A stretch of 64,000 bases of DNA from an uncultured Amylibacter sp. (GTDB lineage Bacteria; Pseudomonadota; Alphaproteobacteria; Rhodobacterales; Rhodobacteraceae), in the NCBI GenBank assembly GCA_905181935.1, contig CAJIZV010000001.1, positions 372,001-436,000 on the forward strand. The letters are read 5' to 3'. Shown one piece after another: positions 1 through 8,635 of this stretch. Each line of letters starts with the position of its first letter. The stretch's first letter is position 1. The notes under the pieces were generated by a model. That model saw nothing but the letters and a program-made list of their open reading frames with translations, did no database searches and had not been told where the DNA came from. Position numbers and translations under genes: made by a program.

Positions 1-1
1 A

Positions 2-1720
2 ATGCACAGGCTTGTTGCTAATATTTATGACATTTCAAATGATACAGTTGATGCAGTTTTGTCAGAAGCTGCAAAATTTGCTCGTGACGTTTTGGCTCCA
101 CTAAATCAAACGGGAGACCAGCAGGGTTGTACTTGGAATTCTGACAACACAGTTCGAACACCCCATGGATTTAAAGAAGCCTATAAAGAAATGCGTCAAG
201 CAGGTTGGTGCTCTATCGAGGCTTCAGAGGATTTTGGTGGGCAGAACTTATCTAAAGTAATATCTGCAGCCACGACAGAAATGTGGCATTCTGCAAATAT
301 GTCTTTTTCATTGTGTCATTTGCTAAGCCAAGGCCAGATTCATGCCTTAGAAGCGTTTGGCAACTCAGAACAAAAACAAACTTATTTACCTAAATTGGTT
401 GATGGATCATGGACTGGGACCATGAATTTAACTGAACCCCATGCTGGTACAGATCTTGGCGCATTAAAATCCTCCGCAACACCAGAAGGTGATCATTATC
501 GCATTAAAGGTCAGAAAGTTTACATCACTTATGGTGAGCACGATATGGCAGAAAATATTATACATTTGGTTTTAGCACGCGTCGATGGCGCACCTGAAGG
601 TATAAAGGGTATTTCCTTATTTATTGTACCTAAAATTATGATAAATACTAATGGAAGTTTGGGAAAACCCAATGATGTCAAATGCATATCTATCGAACAT
701 AAACTAGGTATAAATGGATCTCCAACAGCAGTTTTGCAGTTTGGTGAAAATGATGGAGCTATTGGTTACCTTGTTGGTGCTAAAAATCAAGGCCTGACAA
801 TCATGTTCGCAATGATGAATGATGCTCGTTTTGGAGTTGGGGTTCAAGGTTTGTCCATTTCCAATCGTGCTTTTCATCAAGCAAAGGCATATGCAGCGGA
901 ACGAATTCAAGGAGTACCCATCAATCGTAAATTAGGTGATACAATTCATCATCATCCAGATGTAATGCGCCTTCTGGCCTCCATGCGTGCAGAGATTGAA
1001 GCAATGCGTGGAATTATGATTTATACAGCAGCAGCTACCGACTTAGCTAAAAACGAGACTAATAACACTTCAGTTTGGAAGTCTCGGTCTGAATTAATGA
1101 TTCCAATTCTAAAAGGTTGGTTGACAGAAAGATCAGTAGAGATTGCTTCTGACGGTATACAAATTCATGGAGGAATGGGATTTATTGAAGAAACAGGTGC
1201 CGCTCAACATTATCGTGATGCACGCATCTTACCTATTTATGAGGGTACAACTGCAATTCAGGCTAATGATTTAATTTATCGGAAAACATTACGTGATGAA
1301 GGTTTAGCTGTAAAAGGTTTGGTGGCCGAAATTAGGGATACAGCAAATAAAATTAATATTTCGTGCGATCCATTAAGCTCGATTACGAGCTCTTTAATTT
1401 TAGCTACACATTCAGCAGATATCGCTATCGACGCAATTTTAAATAAAAAAATGTCCGCACGTGAAGTAGGCGCCATATCTGTGCCATTTTTAATGATGTT
1501 GGGAACGCTGTGTGGAGCTTGGATGACTTTGTCCTCTGCACATGCTGCTCTTGGCCAAAAAGGCCTAGGAACTTGGGGGCAATGCTTTTTGGATGCAAAG
1601 TTAGCCTACGCTAGAGTTTACACAACCCAATCTCTGCCAAAAATTCAACAATATACTCAAACAATTCAGGCAGGTGGACAAGCAATAGACGCCATTTCTC
1701 CAGAAATGCTTTGGGCATAA
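2..1720 (+). CDS. Acyl-CoA dehydrogenase, DmdC/AcdA-like, 5' end cut by window
   Basis: Flavin-dependent acyl-CoA dehydrogenase of the long (about 590-residue) type that includes DmdC, the 3-methylmercaptopropionyl-CoA dehydrogenase of DMSP breakdown. Visible are the helical N-domain, the middle beta-domain (NLTEPHAGTDLG, about residues 140-152), the C-terminal catalytic helix with IYEGTTAIQANDL carrying the usual base Glu, and the extra C-terminal domain of this subfamily. The first visible Met (base 2) is probably internal: relatives carry about 20-25 more residues upstream, beyond the window edge. Substrate is uncertain because roseobacters hold several paralogs of this family that are not dmdC. 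Nothing next to it here belongs to DMSP metabolism. Confidence 0.85.
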   Translation: MHRLVANIYDISNDTVDAVLSEAAKFARDVLAPLNQTGDQQGCTWNSDNTVRTPHGFKEAYKEMRQAGWCSIEASEDFGGQNLSKVISAATTEMWHSANMSFSLCHLLSQGQIHALEAFGNSEQKQTYLPKLVDGSWTGTMNLTEPHAGTDLGALKSSATPEGDHYRIKGQKVYITYGEHDMAENIIHLVLARVDGAPEGIKGISLFIVPKIMINTNGSLGKPNDVKCISIEHKLGINGSPTAVLQFGENDGAIGYLVGAKNQGLTIMFAMMNDARFGVGVQGLSISNRAFHQAKAYAAERIQGVPINRKLGDTIHHHPDVMRLLASMRAEIEAMRGIMIYTAAATDLAKNETNNTSVWKSRSELMIPILKGWLTERSVEIASDGIQIHGGMGFIEETGAAQHYRDARILPIYEGTTAIQANDLIYRKTLRDEGLAVKGLVAEIRDTANKINISCDPLSSITSSLILATHSADIAIDAILNKKMSAREVGAISVPFLMMLGTLCGAWMTLSSAHAALGQKGLGTWGQCFLDAKLAYARVYTTQSLPKIQQYTQTIQAGGQAIDAISPEMLWA

Positions 1721-1958
1721 CACCTAGCTTTGCTATTGTTAGCTTTGGTTTGTGCTAAAAAATTAATCAATGTGCTCTTTTTGTCGCCTTTCTGGGCGTT
1801 TTCGTCGTCCATGCAAGCCCAATATTATCCAAGAAATATTTAACTTGGCTATTATTGGGTTATCGGTGCAGTCTAACCTATGGATTCGTTGTTATAAGAT
1901 AATGAAGCTTAAAAAGTCGCAACAAGCGATAGACTTGCAACTAAAGGGAGATCGCAAG

Positions 1959-2945
1959 ATGAAAATTACAAAAACACTTACAGCTATGGCTGTTGCACTT
2001 ACTGCAACAACTGGTTCAGCGGCAATGGCACTGGACGAACTAGTTGTTGGATACTTTATGGAATGGCCAACTGCTAACCAGTATGCACAACACAATAAAT
2101 TATATGATGAAGCACTAGGCATGCCAGTCAAATGGGTTTCTTTCGATGCGGGTACAGCAATGTCAGCAGCTATGGCTTCCGGTGATGTTCACATTTCTTA
2201 CTCACAAGGTGTGACACCTTTCCTAGTTGCAACTGCTGCTGGTCAGGATTTGCAAGTGATCGATATAGCTGAAACATATTCAGACAATAATAACTGTGTT
2301 GTTCGCTCATCACTAGAAATAGATGCAGACAACGCATCAGAACTAAAGGGTAAACAGGTTGCCTTACCAATTGGTACTGCTGCACATTCTGATTTCTTAG
2401 CTCAAATCGCACACTTTGGCTTGACTGAAGGAGATTTTAAAATTGTTGATATGTCACCTGTTGATTCAGCTGCTGCATTTGGATCAGGCGAATTCGACAT
2501 GGTTTGTGGATGGGGTGGGCCTCTACGTCGTATGAAAGAGCACGGAAACGTACTACTTTCTGGTCCAGAAAAAGAAGCGGTTTCTGGTGTTATTTATGAC
2601 ATAACATCTACACCAAGCTCTTTTGCAGAAGCAAATGCTGATGTTGTTACTAAATTCTTAAAAGTAACATCAGACATGAATGATATGTATGCAAAGAACC
2701 CAGAGCCAATGTATGAAGCAATTTCCATTGAAGCTGGAATGGATATGGAAGGCACAATAGCTATTTTATCAGTTATGGCTTTCATGTCTGCAGAAACACA
2801 GTTGTCTGATAAGTGGATGGGCAAGTGGTTAGCTGGTGATCTTAAGCGCCAAGCATTAGCTCTTGAAGCTGCAGGAAAGATCAAAGCATTAGACGATTAT
2901 AACGCTTTGGTTAACACATCATACCTAGCTGCAGCAGCTAAGTAA
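1959..2945 (+). CDS. tauA: Taurine-type ABC transporter substrate-binding protein
   Basis: Periplasmic binding protein (328 aa), TauA/SsuA-like family, that would capture taurine or a related sulfonate and deliver it to TauBC. The N-terminus is a signal peptide (basic MKITK, then an alanine/threonine-rich core, cleavage likely near AMA-LDE). The body reads like roseobacter TauA: VGYFMEWPTANQYA, WVSFDAGTAMSAAMASGDV, and CGWGGPLRRMKEHGNVLL. The frame is open further upstream, but ATG 1959 has an AAGGGAG ribosome site about 9 bases ahead and directly precedes the signal peptide. tauB and tauC follow in the same direction. No tauR, tpa or xsc is in the window, so the downstream taurine pathway must be elsewhere. 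The substrate is inferred from family resemblance. Confidence 0.82.
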   Translation: MKITKTLTAMAVALTATTGSAAMALDELVVGYFMEWPTANQYAQHNKLYDEALGMPVKWVSFDAGTAMSAAMASGDVHISYSQGVTPFLVATAAGQDLQVIDIAETYSDNNNCVVRSSLEIDADNASELKGKQVALPIGTAAHSDFLAQIAHFGLTEGDFKIVDMSPVDSAAAFGSGEFDMVCGWGGPLRRMKEHGNVLLSGPEKEAVSGVIYDITSTPSSFAEANADVVTKFLKVTSDMNDMYAKNPEPMYEAISIEAGMDMEGTIAILSVMAFMSAETQLSDKWMGKWLAGDLKRQALALEAAGKIKALDDYNALVNTSYLAAAAK

Positions 2946-2959
2946 GTTACAAATAGTTT

Positions 2960-2992
2960 GGGCGTGACGAGTAGCTTGTCACGCCCCTTTTT
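2960..2992 (+). terminator. Hairpin terminator/attenuator between tauA and tauB
   Basis: Perfect 9-bp stem GGGCGTGAC (2960-2968) / GTCACGCCC (2978-2986) with a 9-base loop, followed by CTTTTTG. It lies 15 bases after the tauA stop, inside what is otherwise a single operon. It probably ends most transcripts after tauA, giving more binding protein than membrane subunits, or protects the tauA 3' end. Confidence 0.8.
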
Positions 2993-3006
2993 GTTTAATT
3001 AAATTT

Positions 3007-3819
3007 ATGGACACATTCATGTCAGGTTTGAATATAAATGATGTTTCAATGACTTTCGAACTCCCAAATGGTGGTTCTGTAGAGGCTTTGAAGAACATCA
3101 ATCTAAGCGTCCAAAAGGGCGAACTGGTTTCTGTACTAGGCCCTTCAGGTTGTGGTAAAACTACTTTATTAAATATACTTGCTGGTTTTTTAGCCCCTAC
3201 AGATGGTATTATTGAACTAAATGGCGAAATTGTAAAAAAACCAAGTTCAGAGCGCGGTATGGTGTTTCAACAAGGCGCTCTATTTGAGTGGATGAATGTC
3301 TCAAAAAATATTGGTTTTGGGCCTAAAATGAAGGGTACGCCTCAAGTTGAAATAGATGCAAAAGTTGCAGAACTATTGGACATTGTAGGTCTTCAAGACT
3401 TTGCTGATAAAATGATTTATGAGATGTCTGGAGGCATGCAACAACGTGTGGCTTTAGCTCGATGTCTGGCGAATGATCCCGACGTAATTTTGATGGACGA
3501 ACCCTTAGGTGCACTTGACGCATTAACCCGCGAAAAAATGCAATCATTAGTTTTGGACATTTGGAAGAAGACTGGCAAGACAATTATCTTGATTACGCAC
3601 TCTGTTGAAGAGGCTTTATTATTAGGCGAGCGATTAATTGTTATGGCCCCTCGCCCTGGTCGTATTCATAAAGAATATAAATTACCGTTTGCCGAATTAG
3701 GTGTCGGTGCCGACCTTCGCGAAGTTAAGCGCCACAAGAAATTTGGTACAACTCGGGACGAAATTCTTAATATGATTTGGAATATGGAAGAAGAAATTAT
3801 GGGACGGGCAGAGAGCTAA
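3007..3819 (+). CDS. tauB: Taurine-type ABC transporter ATP-binding protein
   Basis: ATPase subunit (270 aa) powering the taurine/sulfonate importer, on the cytoplasmic face with TauC. Walker A GPSGCGKTT (about 45-53), signature MSGGMQQR and Walker B VILMDEPLGALD are intact, and the C-terminal tail is typical of the TauB/SsuB group. A second in-frame Met at 3019 is an equally possible start, since neither has a strong ribosome site. It ends one base before the tauC ATG, so the two are translationally coupled. Confidence 0.85.
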   Translation: MDTFMSGLNINDVSMTFELPNGGSVEALKNINLSVQKGELVSVLGPSGCGKTTLLNILAGFLAPTDGIIELNGEIVKKPSSERGMVFQQGALFEWMNVSKNIGFGPKMKGTPQVEIDAKVAELLDIVGLQDFADKMIYEMSGGMQQRVALARCLANDPDVILMDEPLGALDALTREKMQSLVLDIWKKTGKTIILITHSVEEALLLGERLIVMAPRPGRIHKEYKLPFAELGVGADLREVKRHKKFGTTRDEILNMIWNMEEEIMGRAES

Positions 3820-3820
3820 A

Positions 3821-5209
3821 ATGATATTTTCAATCACACCAAGACCTGCCTCATTAAGTGAATTTTTTTGGTTCAACGCCCCTGACGGTGGTGAAGTTGC
3901 AAGTCTACTAAGCACTACACTTTGGATGGTACTTGGCATTTTTGTTATTTTTACAATCTATATGGTATTTAGTGCATTCAGCTGGGCAATTCATAAATTA
4001 TTTATTGATGGAAGAAACAAAGCTAATGGTTATACAAGCCTTAAGACCGTAACCTTTGGAGATGAAAGTGCAGTTGAGGCAAACAGATTTGCGTCAGTAG
4101 CTTCTGTAGTTGCGATCTTCTTCTTTTGGGGCCTAGCAACAGGCTCTAGCCTTTTGGGTCCTATACAATTGCCAGCCCCGTTTCTAGGAAAAACAAGTTT
4201 CGAATACACTGCCATTAATAGTTATGGTGAAACTGATAAAGGCACAGTCAACTTATTGGTGCATACCTTTGACGACAAACCCGTTTTAGAAAAAGCTAAC
4301 AATATCGCAACAGGATTTGCTCGTGATAGTGCCATTAAAGTTCGTGAACGTCGTACAGCTTTGTTATCTGCAAAAAAAATTGGCGCAAAGGAGACTGATG
4401 GCTTCAAAATTATAGAAATAAATGGCATAGCTATTGAGCCTAATCAAATTGTAAACTTTGGTAATGGTGAGGTTTTGTTAACCGCTAAAGGTAGTATGCA
4501 AATACGTCCATATGACGGCATGACAATGGAAGCATTGTACTTGCCAGCACCTGAAGACGTCTGGAAAAGTTTTCTGAGGCTAAACAAAGAAGGCTACACA
4601 AACGTTGGCCTTTGGGAAAATGTATTTTGGTCTCTAATACGCGTAGTATTGGGTTTCACGCTTGGTTGTTTATTTGGCATCCCATTAGGCTTTGCAATGG
4701 GGCTATCGAACTGGTTTCGTGGATGGTTCGATCCAATAGTTGAATTTATGCGCCCAGTGCCACCACTAGCCCTAATTCCCTTGATCATCATTTGGTTTGG
4801 TATCGGTGAACAGGGTAAAATTAGTTTACTCTTCTTAGCGGCTCTTTGGATAATGACAATTGCGGCACGCGCGGGTGTGTCTGGTGTAAATATTTCCAAA
4901 GTTCATGCAGCATATTCATTAGGTGCTAGCAAAAGACAATTATTGATGAAAGTAATTTTACCTAACTCTTTACCCGAAATATTTACTGGGGCGCGAGTTG
5001 CAATGGGTGTTTGTTGGGGGACAGTAGTTGCAGCAGAACTGGTTGCAGCAGAAAAGGGTGCCGGTAAAATGATTATAGCCGCTTCTAAGTTTCAATTAAC
5101 TGATATTGTTATAATTGGTATTATTATAATTGGTATAATAGGGTTTGCTATCGAAGTTCTTATGCGAAAAGCAGAGAACCGCCTTATTCCTTGGAAAGGC
5201 CGTGGGTAA
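3821..5209 (+). CDS. tauC: Taurine-type ABC transporter permease with long N-terminal extension
   Basis: Membrane permease of the TauC/SsuC (BPD_transp_1) family. The C-terminal part, about residues 260-462, is the usual permease core, with the EAA-type loop around SKVHAAYSLGASKRQLLMKVILPNSLPEI. The protein is 462 aa against about 250-280 for E. coli TauC. The extra part has a membrane segment near residues 27-53, another near 90-115, and about 130 polar residues between that and the core, predicted periplasmic. Similar long forms are known in roseobacters as far as I recall. The role of the added domain is unknown; contact with TauA is a guess. Confidence 0.82.
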   Translation: MIFSITPRPASLSEFFWFNAPDGGEVASLLSTTLWMVLGIFVIFTIYMVFSAFSWAIHKLFIDGRNKANGYTSLKTVTFGDESAVEANRFASVASVVAIFFFWGLATGSSLLGPIQLPAPFLGKTSFEYTAINSYGETDKGTVNLLVHTFDDKPVLEKANNIATGFARDSAIKVRERRTALLSAKKIGAKETDGFKIIEINGIAIEPNQIVNFGNGEVLLTAKGSMQIRPYDGMTMEALYLPAPEDVWKSFLRLNKEGYTNVGLWENVFWSLIRVVLGFTLGCLFGIPLGFAMGLSNWFRGWFDPIVEFMRPVPPLALIPLIIIWFGIGEQGKISLLFLAALWIMTIAARAGVSGVNISKVHAAYSLGASKRQLLMKVILPNSLPEIFTGARVAMGVCWGTVVAAELVAAEKGAGKMIIAASKFQLTDIVIIGIIIIGIIGFAIEVLMRKAENRLIPWKGRG

Positions 5210-5217
5210 CAATTAAT

Positions 5218-5252
5218 ATACTACCCTCCTTTGAGAGGGTAGTATTCTTTTT
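5218..5252 (+). terminator. Terminator after tauC
   Basis: An 11-bp perfect stem ATACTACCCTC (5218-5228) / GAGGGTAGTAT (5235-5245) with loop CTTTGA, followed by TCTTTTT. It is a strong intrinsic terminator for the tau operon. There is no U-run on the opposite strand, so it does not obviously serve gltX. Confidence 0.9.
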
Positions 5253-5389
5253 GAGGTTCTATAAAATATTTAAGCTTCATTTACATCTTAAGTTATAATT
5301 TAAACAGACAATAAGTTAGTTTTTTATACTGACCATATCAAATAACTGAATTGAATTATTGTGAATATAACTATAATAAAATATCTTTT

Positions 5390-6706
5390 TTAAATTTTAA
5401 TTTTTTGGAGTAAAGGTAACAGCTTTGCCATATCTGGACCATGTTCCATTGCTGTCAAAGCTTTTCGAAGTGGCATAAACAAGCCTTTGCCTTTGCGCCC
5501 AGTGGTATCTTTAACCAGTGCCGTCCAAACTTTCCAAGTTGTTTCATCCCATGGATGAGAGGGCAATAAACTTTTAGAAATTTCAATAAACTCGATATCT
5601 TCCACATCAATTAATGGCGTAACACCATCACGGCAAATTTCCCACCATTGAGCAATATCAGCCCTAGTATTAACATTTTCACGCGCCATTTCCCAAAATG
5701 ATGGTGCAATTTCAGATGGAATACCCAAATCAATTAAGGCATCAGACATTGTGGATAAATCCAAGCCAGCAACATACTTTTTAGTAAGGGGAAACAAATC
5801 AGTTACATCAAATTTTGTTGGCTGTGCACCAAATATAGTAATATCAAAGTTTTCGATCAACTCATCTAAAGAATTAAATAGTTCGATTGGCTCAGATGAG
5901 CCCAACCGTGCCATATGTGACAAAATTGCCATTGGCTCCAATCCATTCGCACGAAGGTCACGTAGAGATAATGTACCCAGTCGTTTTGATAAAGGTTCAC
6001 CTTGTGGGCCAGTTAACAAAGAGTGATGCGCAAAGTTTGGAACGCTGGCACCCATAGCTTCGATTATTTGAATTTGTGTCGCTGTATTTGTTACATGGTC
6101 AGATCCACGCACTACGTTTGTTATTCCAAAATCGATGTCATCGCAAACAGATGCCATAGTATATAAAAATTGTCCATCACCACGTATTAAAACAGGATCA
6201 GAGACAGATCCTGCATCAATAGATAGATCACCAAGAATTCCATCTACCCATACGATCCGTTCCTGGTCTAATTGGAACCTCCAGTGACTTTCGCGTTCTG
6301 ATTTTAATTTAATCTTTTGCTCATCTGTAAGTGCTAATGCTGAGCGATCATATACTGGGGGCTTACCCATATTTAATTGCTTTTTACGCTTTAAATCAAG
6401 CTCAACAGGTGTTTCAAAGCATTCATAGAAGCGGCCTATATCACGAAGTTCCTGTGCAGCTTGTTTATAGCGTTCCAATCGGTGTGATTGTTTTTCAACT
6501 CGATCCCAATCTAAGCCTAGCCAAGTTAAGTCCTCTTTGATTGCATCAGCATATTCAGTAGTTGAACGATTTGAATCTGTATCATCCAATCGCAAAATAA
6601 ATTCACCACCATTTTTTCGTGCAATCATATAATTGAATAGCGCAGTGCGCAAATTTCCAACGTGAATGAATCCTGTAGGGCTTGGAGCGAAGCGCGTAGT
6701 GGTCAT
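5390..6706 (-). CDS. gltX: Glutamyl-tRNA synthetase
   Basis: Class I aminoacyl-tRNA synthetase (438 aa) that charges tRNA-Glu and, in organisms lacking GlnRS, often tRNA-Gln before amidation. The HIGH motif appears as HVGN (H15) within FAPSPTGFIHVGNLR; the KMSKS motif appears as LSKRLG (K241). Alphaproteobacteria commonly carry two GltX paralogs, and whether this is the discriminating or the tRNA-Gln-specialised copy cannot be settled here. The start has AGAGGAACCT just ahead of ATG. It is transcribed with the upstream nadE across a 112-base gap. Confidence 0.95.
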   Translation of the reverse strand: MTTTRFAPSPTGFIHVGNLRTALFNYMIARKNGGEFILRLDDTDSNRSTTEYADAIKEDLTWLGLDWDRVEKQSHRLERYKQAAQELRDIGRFYECFETPVELDLKRKKQLNMGKPPVYDRSALALTDEQKIKLKSERESHWRFQLDQERIVWVDGILGDLSIDAGSVSDPVLIRGDGQFLYTMASVCDDIDFGITNVVRGSDHVTNTATQIQIIEAMGASVPNFAHHSLLTGPQGEPLSKRLGTLSLRDLRANGLEPMAILSHMARLGSSEPIELFNSLDELIENFDITIFGAQPTKFDVTDLFPLTKKYVAGLDLSTMSDALIDLGIPSEIAPSFWEMARENVNTRADIAQWWEICRDGVTPLIDVEDIEFIEISKSLLPSHPWDETTWKVWTALVKDTTGRKGKGLFMPLRKALTAMEHGPDMAKLLPLLQKIKI

Positions 6707-6818
6707 AGGTTCCTCTTATATTAATTTAATGCTCATTAACCTGATTAGTTCAGAACGCCAAGGGGTATAGATTTCATCCCCTAAGGGTAATGTATAATGA
6801 CTGGTTGAATTTTATCTT

Positions 6819-8477
6819 TTATTTATTATCACGCCATTTATTTGCTATTGGATAGCGCCTATCTAGCCAAAAAGCACGTAATGATAGGCGTGCCCCAGGC
6901 GCAGATTGAAACCGTTTGTACTCAGAAACATATAACAAGTTCTCCACACGCTTGACAGTATCATGATTATATCCTGCAGCAACGCAATCAGCTACAGACG
7001 CATCATGATCCATAAGCATTTCTAGTATACCATCAAGGATAGCGTAATCAGGTAAGCTGTCTGAATCTTTTTGATCATTACGCAACTCTGCTGTTGGTGG
7101 CTTTTCGATAATATTGATGGGGATGACCATACCAGATGAACCCAACATCCAAGGTAAATGGTTTTTATTTCGCCACCTGCAAGTTTCGAAAACTCTCATT
7201 TTATAGAGATCTTTAATTGGGTTATATCCACCTGCCATATCTCCGTATATTGTAGAATAACCAACTGAAACTTCTGATTTATTACCAGTAGTAAGTAACA
7301 TTTCGCCAAATTTATTTGACATAGCCATAAGCAACAACCCTCGTAGTCGTGATTGAATATTTTCTTCAGTTGTATCAGCGTCTAAGCTATCAAAAACAGT
7401 TGAAAGTGTACTTGTAATTGCTTCAAAACTCTCTGTAATTGGAATGGTTTGAATTTTAGTATTTAATAAGGTTGCACATTCTGATGCATCATCAAGGCTA
7501 TTTTGGCTCGTGTATTCAGATGGCAACATCACTAATCGCACATTTTCAGGACCTAATGCATCCGAGGCAATAGCTGCTACTAAAGCTGAGTCAATACCAC
7601 CAGACATTCCTAATAACGCCTTCTTGAAACCAGTTTTAGCCATATAGTCACGCAAGGCTAAAACCATCACGTGATAGTCTTGCTCCCAATCATCTGGATA
7701 ACTTGATTTATTGCCCTCATCAGCGACCCACCCAGTTTGTGTTTTATTAAAAATAACAGTCTCAGTATATTCTTCGAATAATGGCATTTGCAAAGCTAAT
7801 GCCCCACCTGAATTAATAACAAAAGAACCGCCATCAAAGACTTGATCGTCCTGACCACCTATTAAGTTTAAATAAGCCATGGGCAGTTTATTCTCAATCA
7901 CCCTGCTTACCATTTGAGATATACGTTTATCAAACTTACCACGGTAATAAGGTGACCCATTAGGACTAACTAAAATTTCGGCACCAGTTTCTTCTAAAGT
8001 TTCACAAACATCAGTAAACCATGCATCTTCACAAATAGGAGAACCAATGCGCACCCCGTTTACAACATAGGGCCCATGTATTTCTCCATTATTAAAAATA
8101 CGCTTTTCATCGAAGACTTTATAATTGGGCAAATGATGTTTACGAATCTGAGTTAATACTTTTCCATCTTGTAATATTGCATACGCGTTGTAAGTTTTTC
8201 CTCCTTCTTGCAACGGAACACCAATTCCAATTGTTGGACCATCAGCACATTCTGCCGCAAATGCTATTAACTTAGTCTGGGCATCAGCTACGAATGCTGG
8301 TTTCTGAACTAAATCTTGGGCTTGGTAACCCGTCAAAAACATTTCAGGCAATGCCAACATGTCAGCCCCATCTGCATGTGCACGTTCATATGCGGCTCGA
8401 GCTTTATTTAAATTACCCTCAAAATCGCCAACTGTTGCGTTTAACTGAGCCATTGTTAATTTAAATTGATTGGTCAT
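6819..8477 (-). CDS. nadE: Glutamine-dependent NAD+ synthase
   Basis: Makes NAD from deamido-NAD using ammonia released from glutamine. The N-terminal nitrilase-type glutaminase domain has the Glu-Lys-Cys triad (E45 in LPEMFLTGY, K113 in RKHHLPNY, C149 in SPICEDAW). The C-terminal synthetase domain has the ATP loop SGGIDS at 292-297. The 552-aa length is normal for the two-domain enzyme. ATG is preceded by AAAGGGAC. gltX lies downstream on the same strand. Confidence 0.95.
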   Translation of the reverse strand: MTNQFKLTMAQLNATVGDFEGNLNKARAAYERAHADGADMLALPEMFLTGYQAQDLVQKPAFVADAQTKLIAFAAECADGPTIGIGVPLQEGGKTYNAYAILQDGKVLTQIRKHHLPNYKVFDEKRIFNNGEIHGPYVVNGVRIGSPICEDAWFTDVCETLEETGAEILVSPNGSPYYRGKFDKRISQMVSRVIENKLPMAYLNLIGGQDDQVFDGGSFVINSGGALALQMPLFEEYTETVIFNKTQTGWVADEGNKSSYPDDWEQDYHVMVLALRDYMAKTGFKKALLGMSGGIDSALVAAIASDALGPENVRLVMLPSEYTSQNSLDDASECATLLNTKIQTIPITESFEAITSTLSTVFDSLDADTTEENIQSRLRGLLLMAMSNKFGEMLLTTGNKSEVSVGYSTIYGDMAGGYNPIKDLYKMRVFETCRWRNKNHLPWMLGSSGMVIPINIIEKPPTAELRNDQKDSDSLPDYAILDGILEMLMDHDASVADCVAAGYNHDTVKRVENLLYVSEYKRFQSAPGARLSLRAFWLDRRYPIANKWRDNK

Positions 8478-8635
8478 CAGTTGTCCCTTTGATATGATAG
8501 TATTGTGTTAAATTTATATGTAACAGAGTTTACAATGTTTAAAAGTAAACAATTAAAATGATTGCCCCTAGCTGTAGTTACTTTTAGAGTTCCAAAAAGG
8601 CGGTTAATCGTCGCTAGGTCAGATAGGAATACCCA

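Noticed and set aside
1785..1798. Short CGCC/GGCG hairpin after the acyl-CoA dehydrogenase gene
   Set aside because: Only a 4-bp stem followed by four T residues; too weak to call a terminator.
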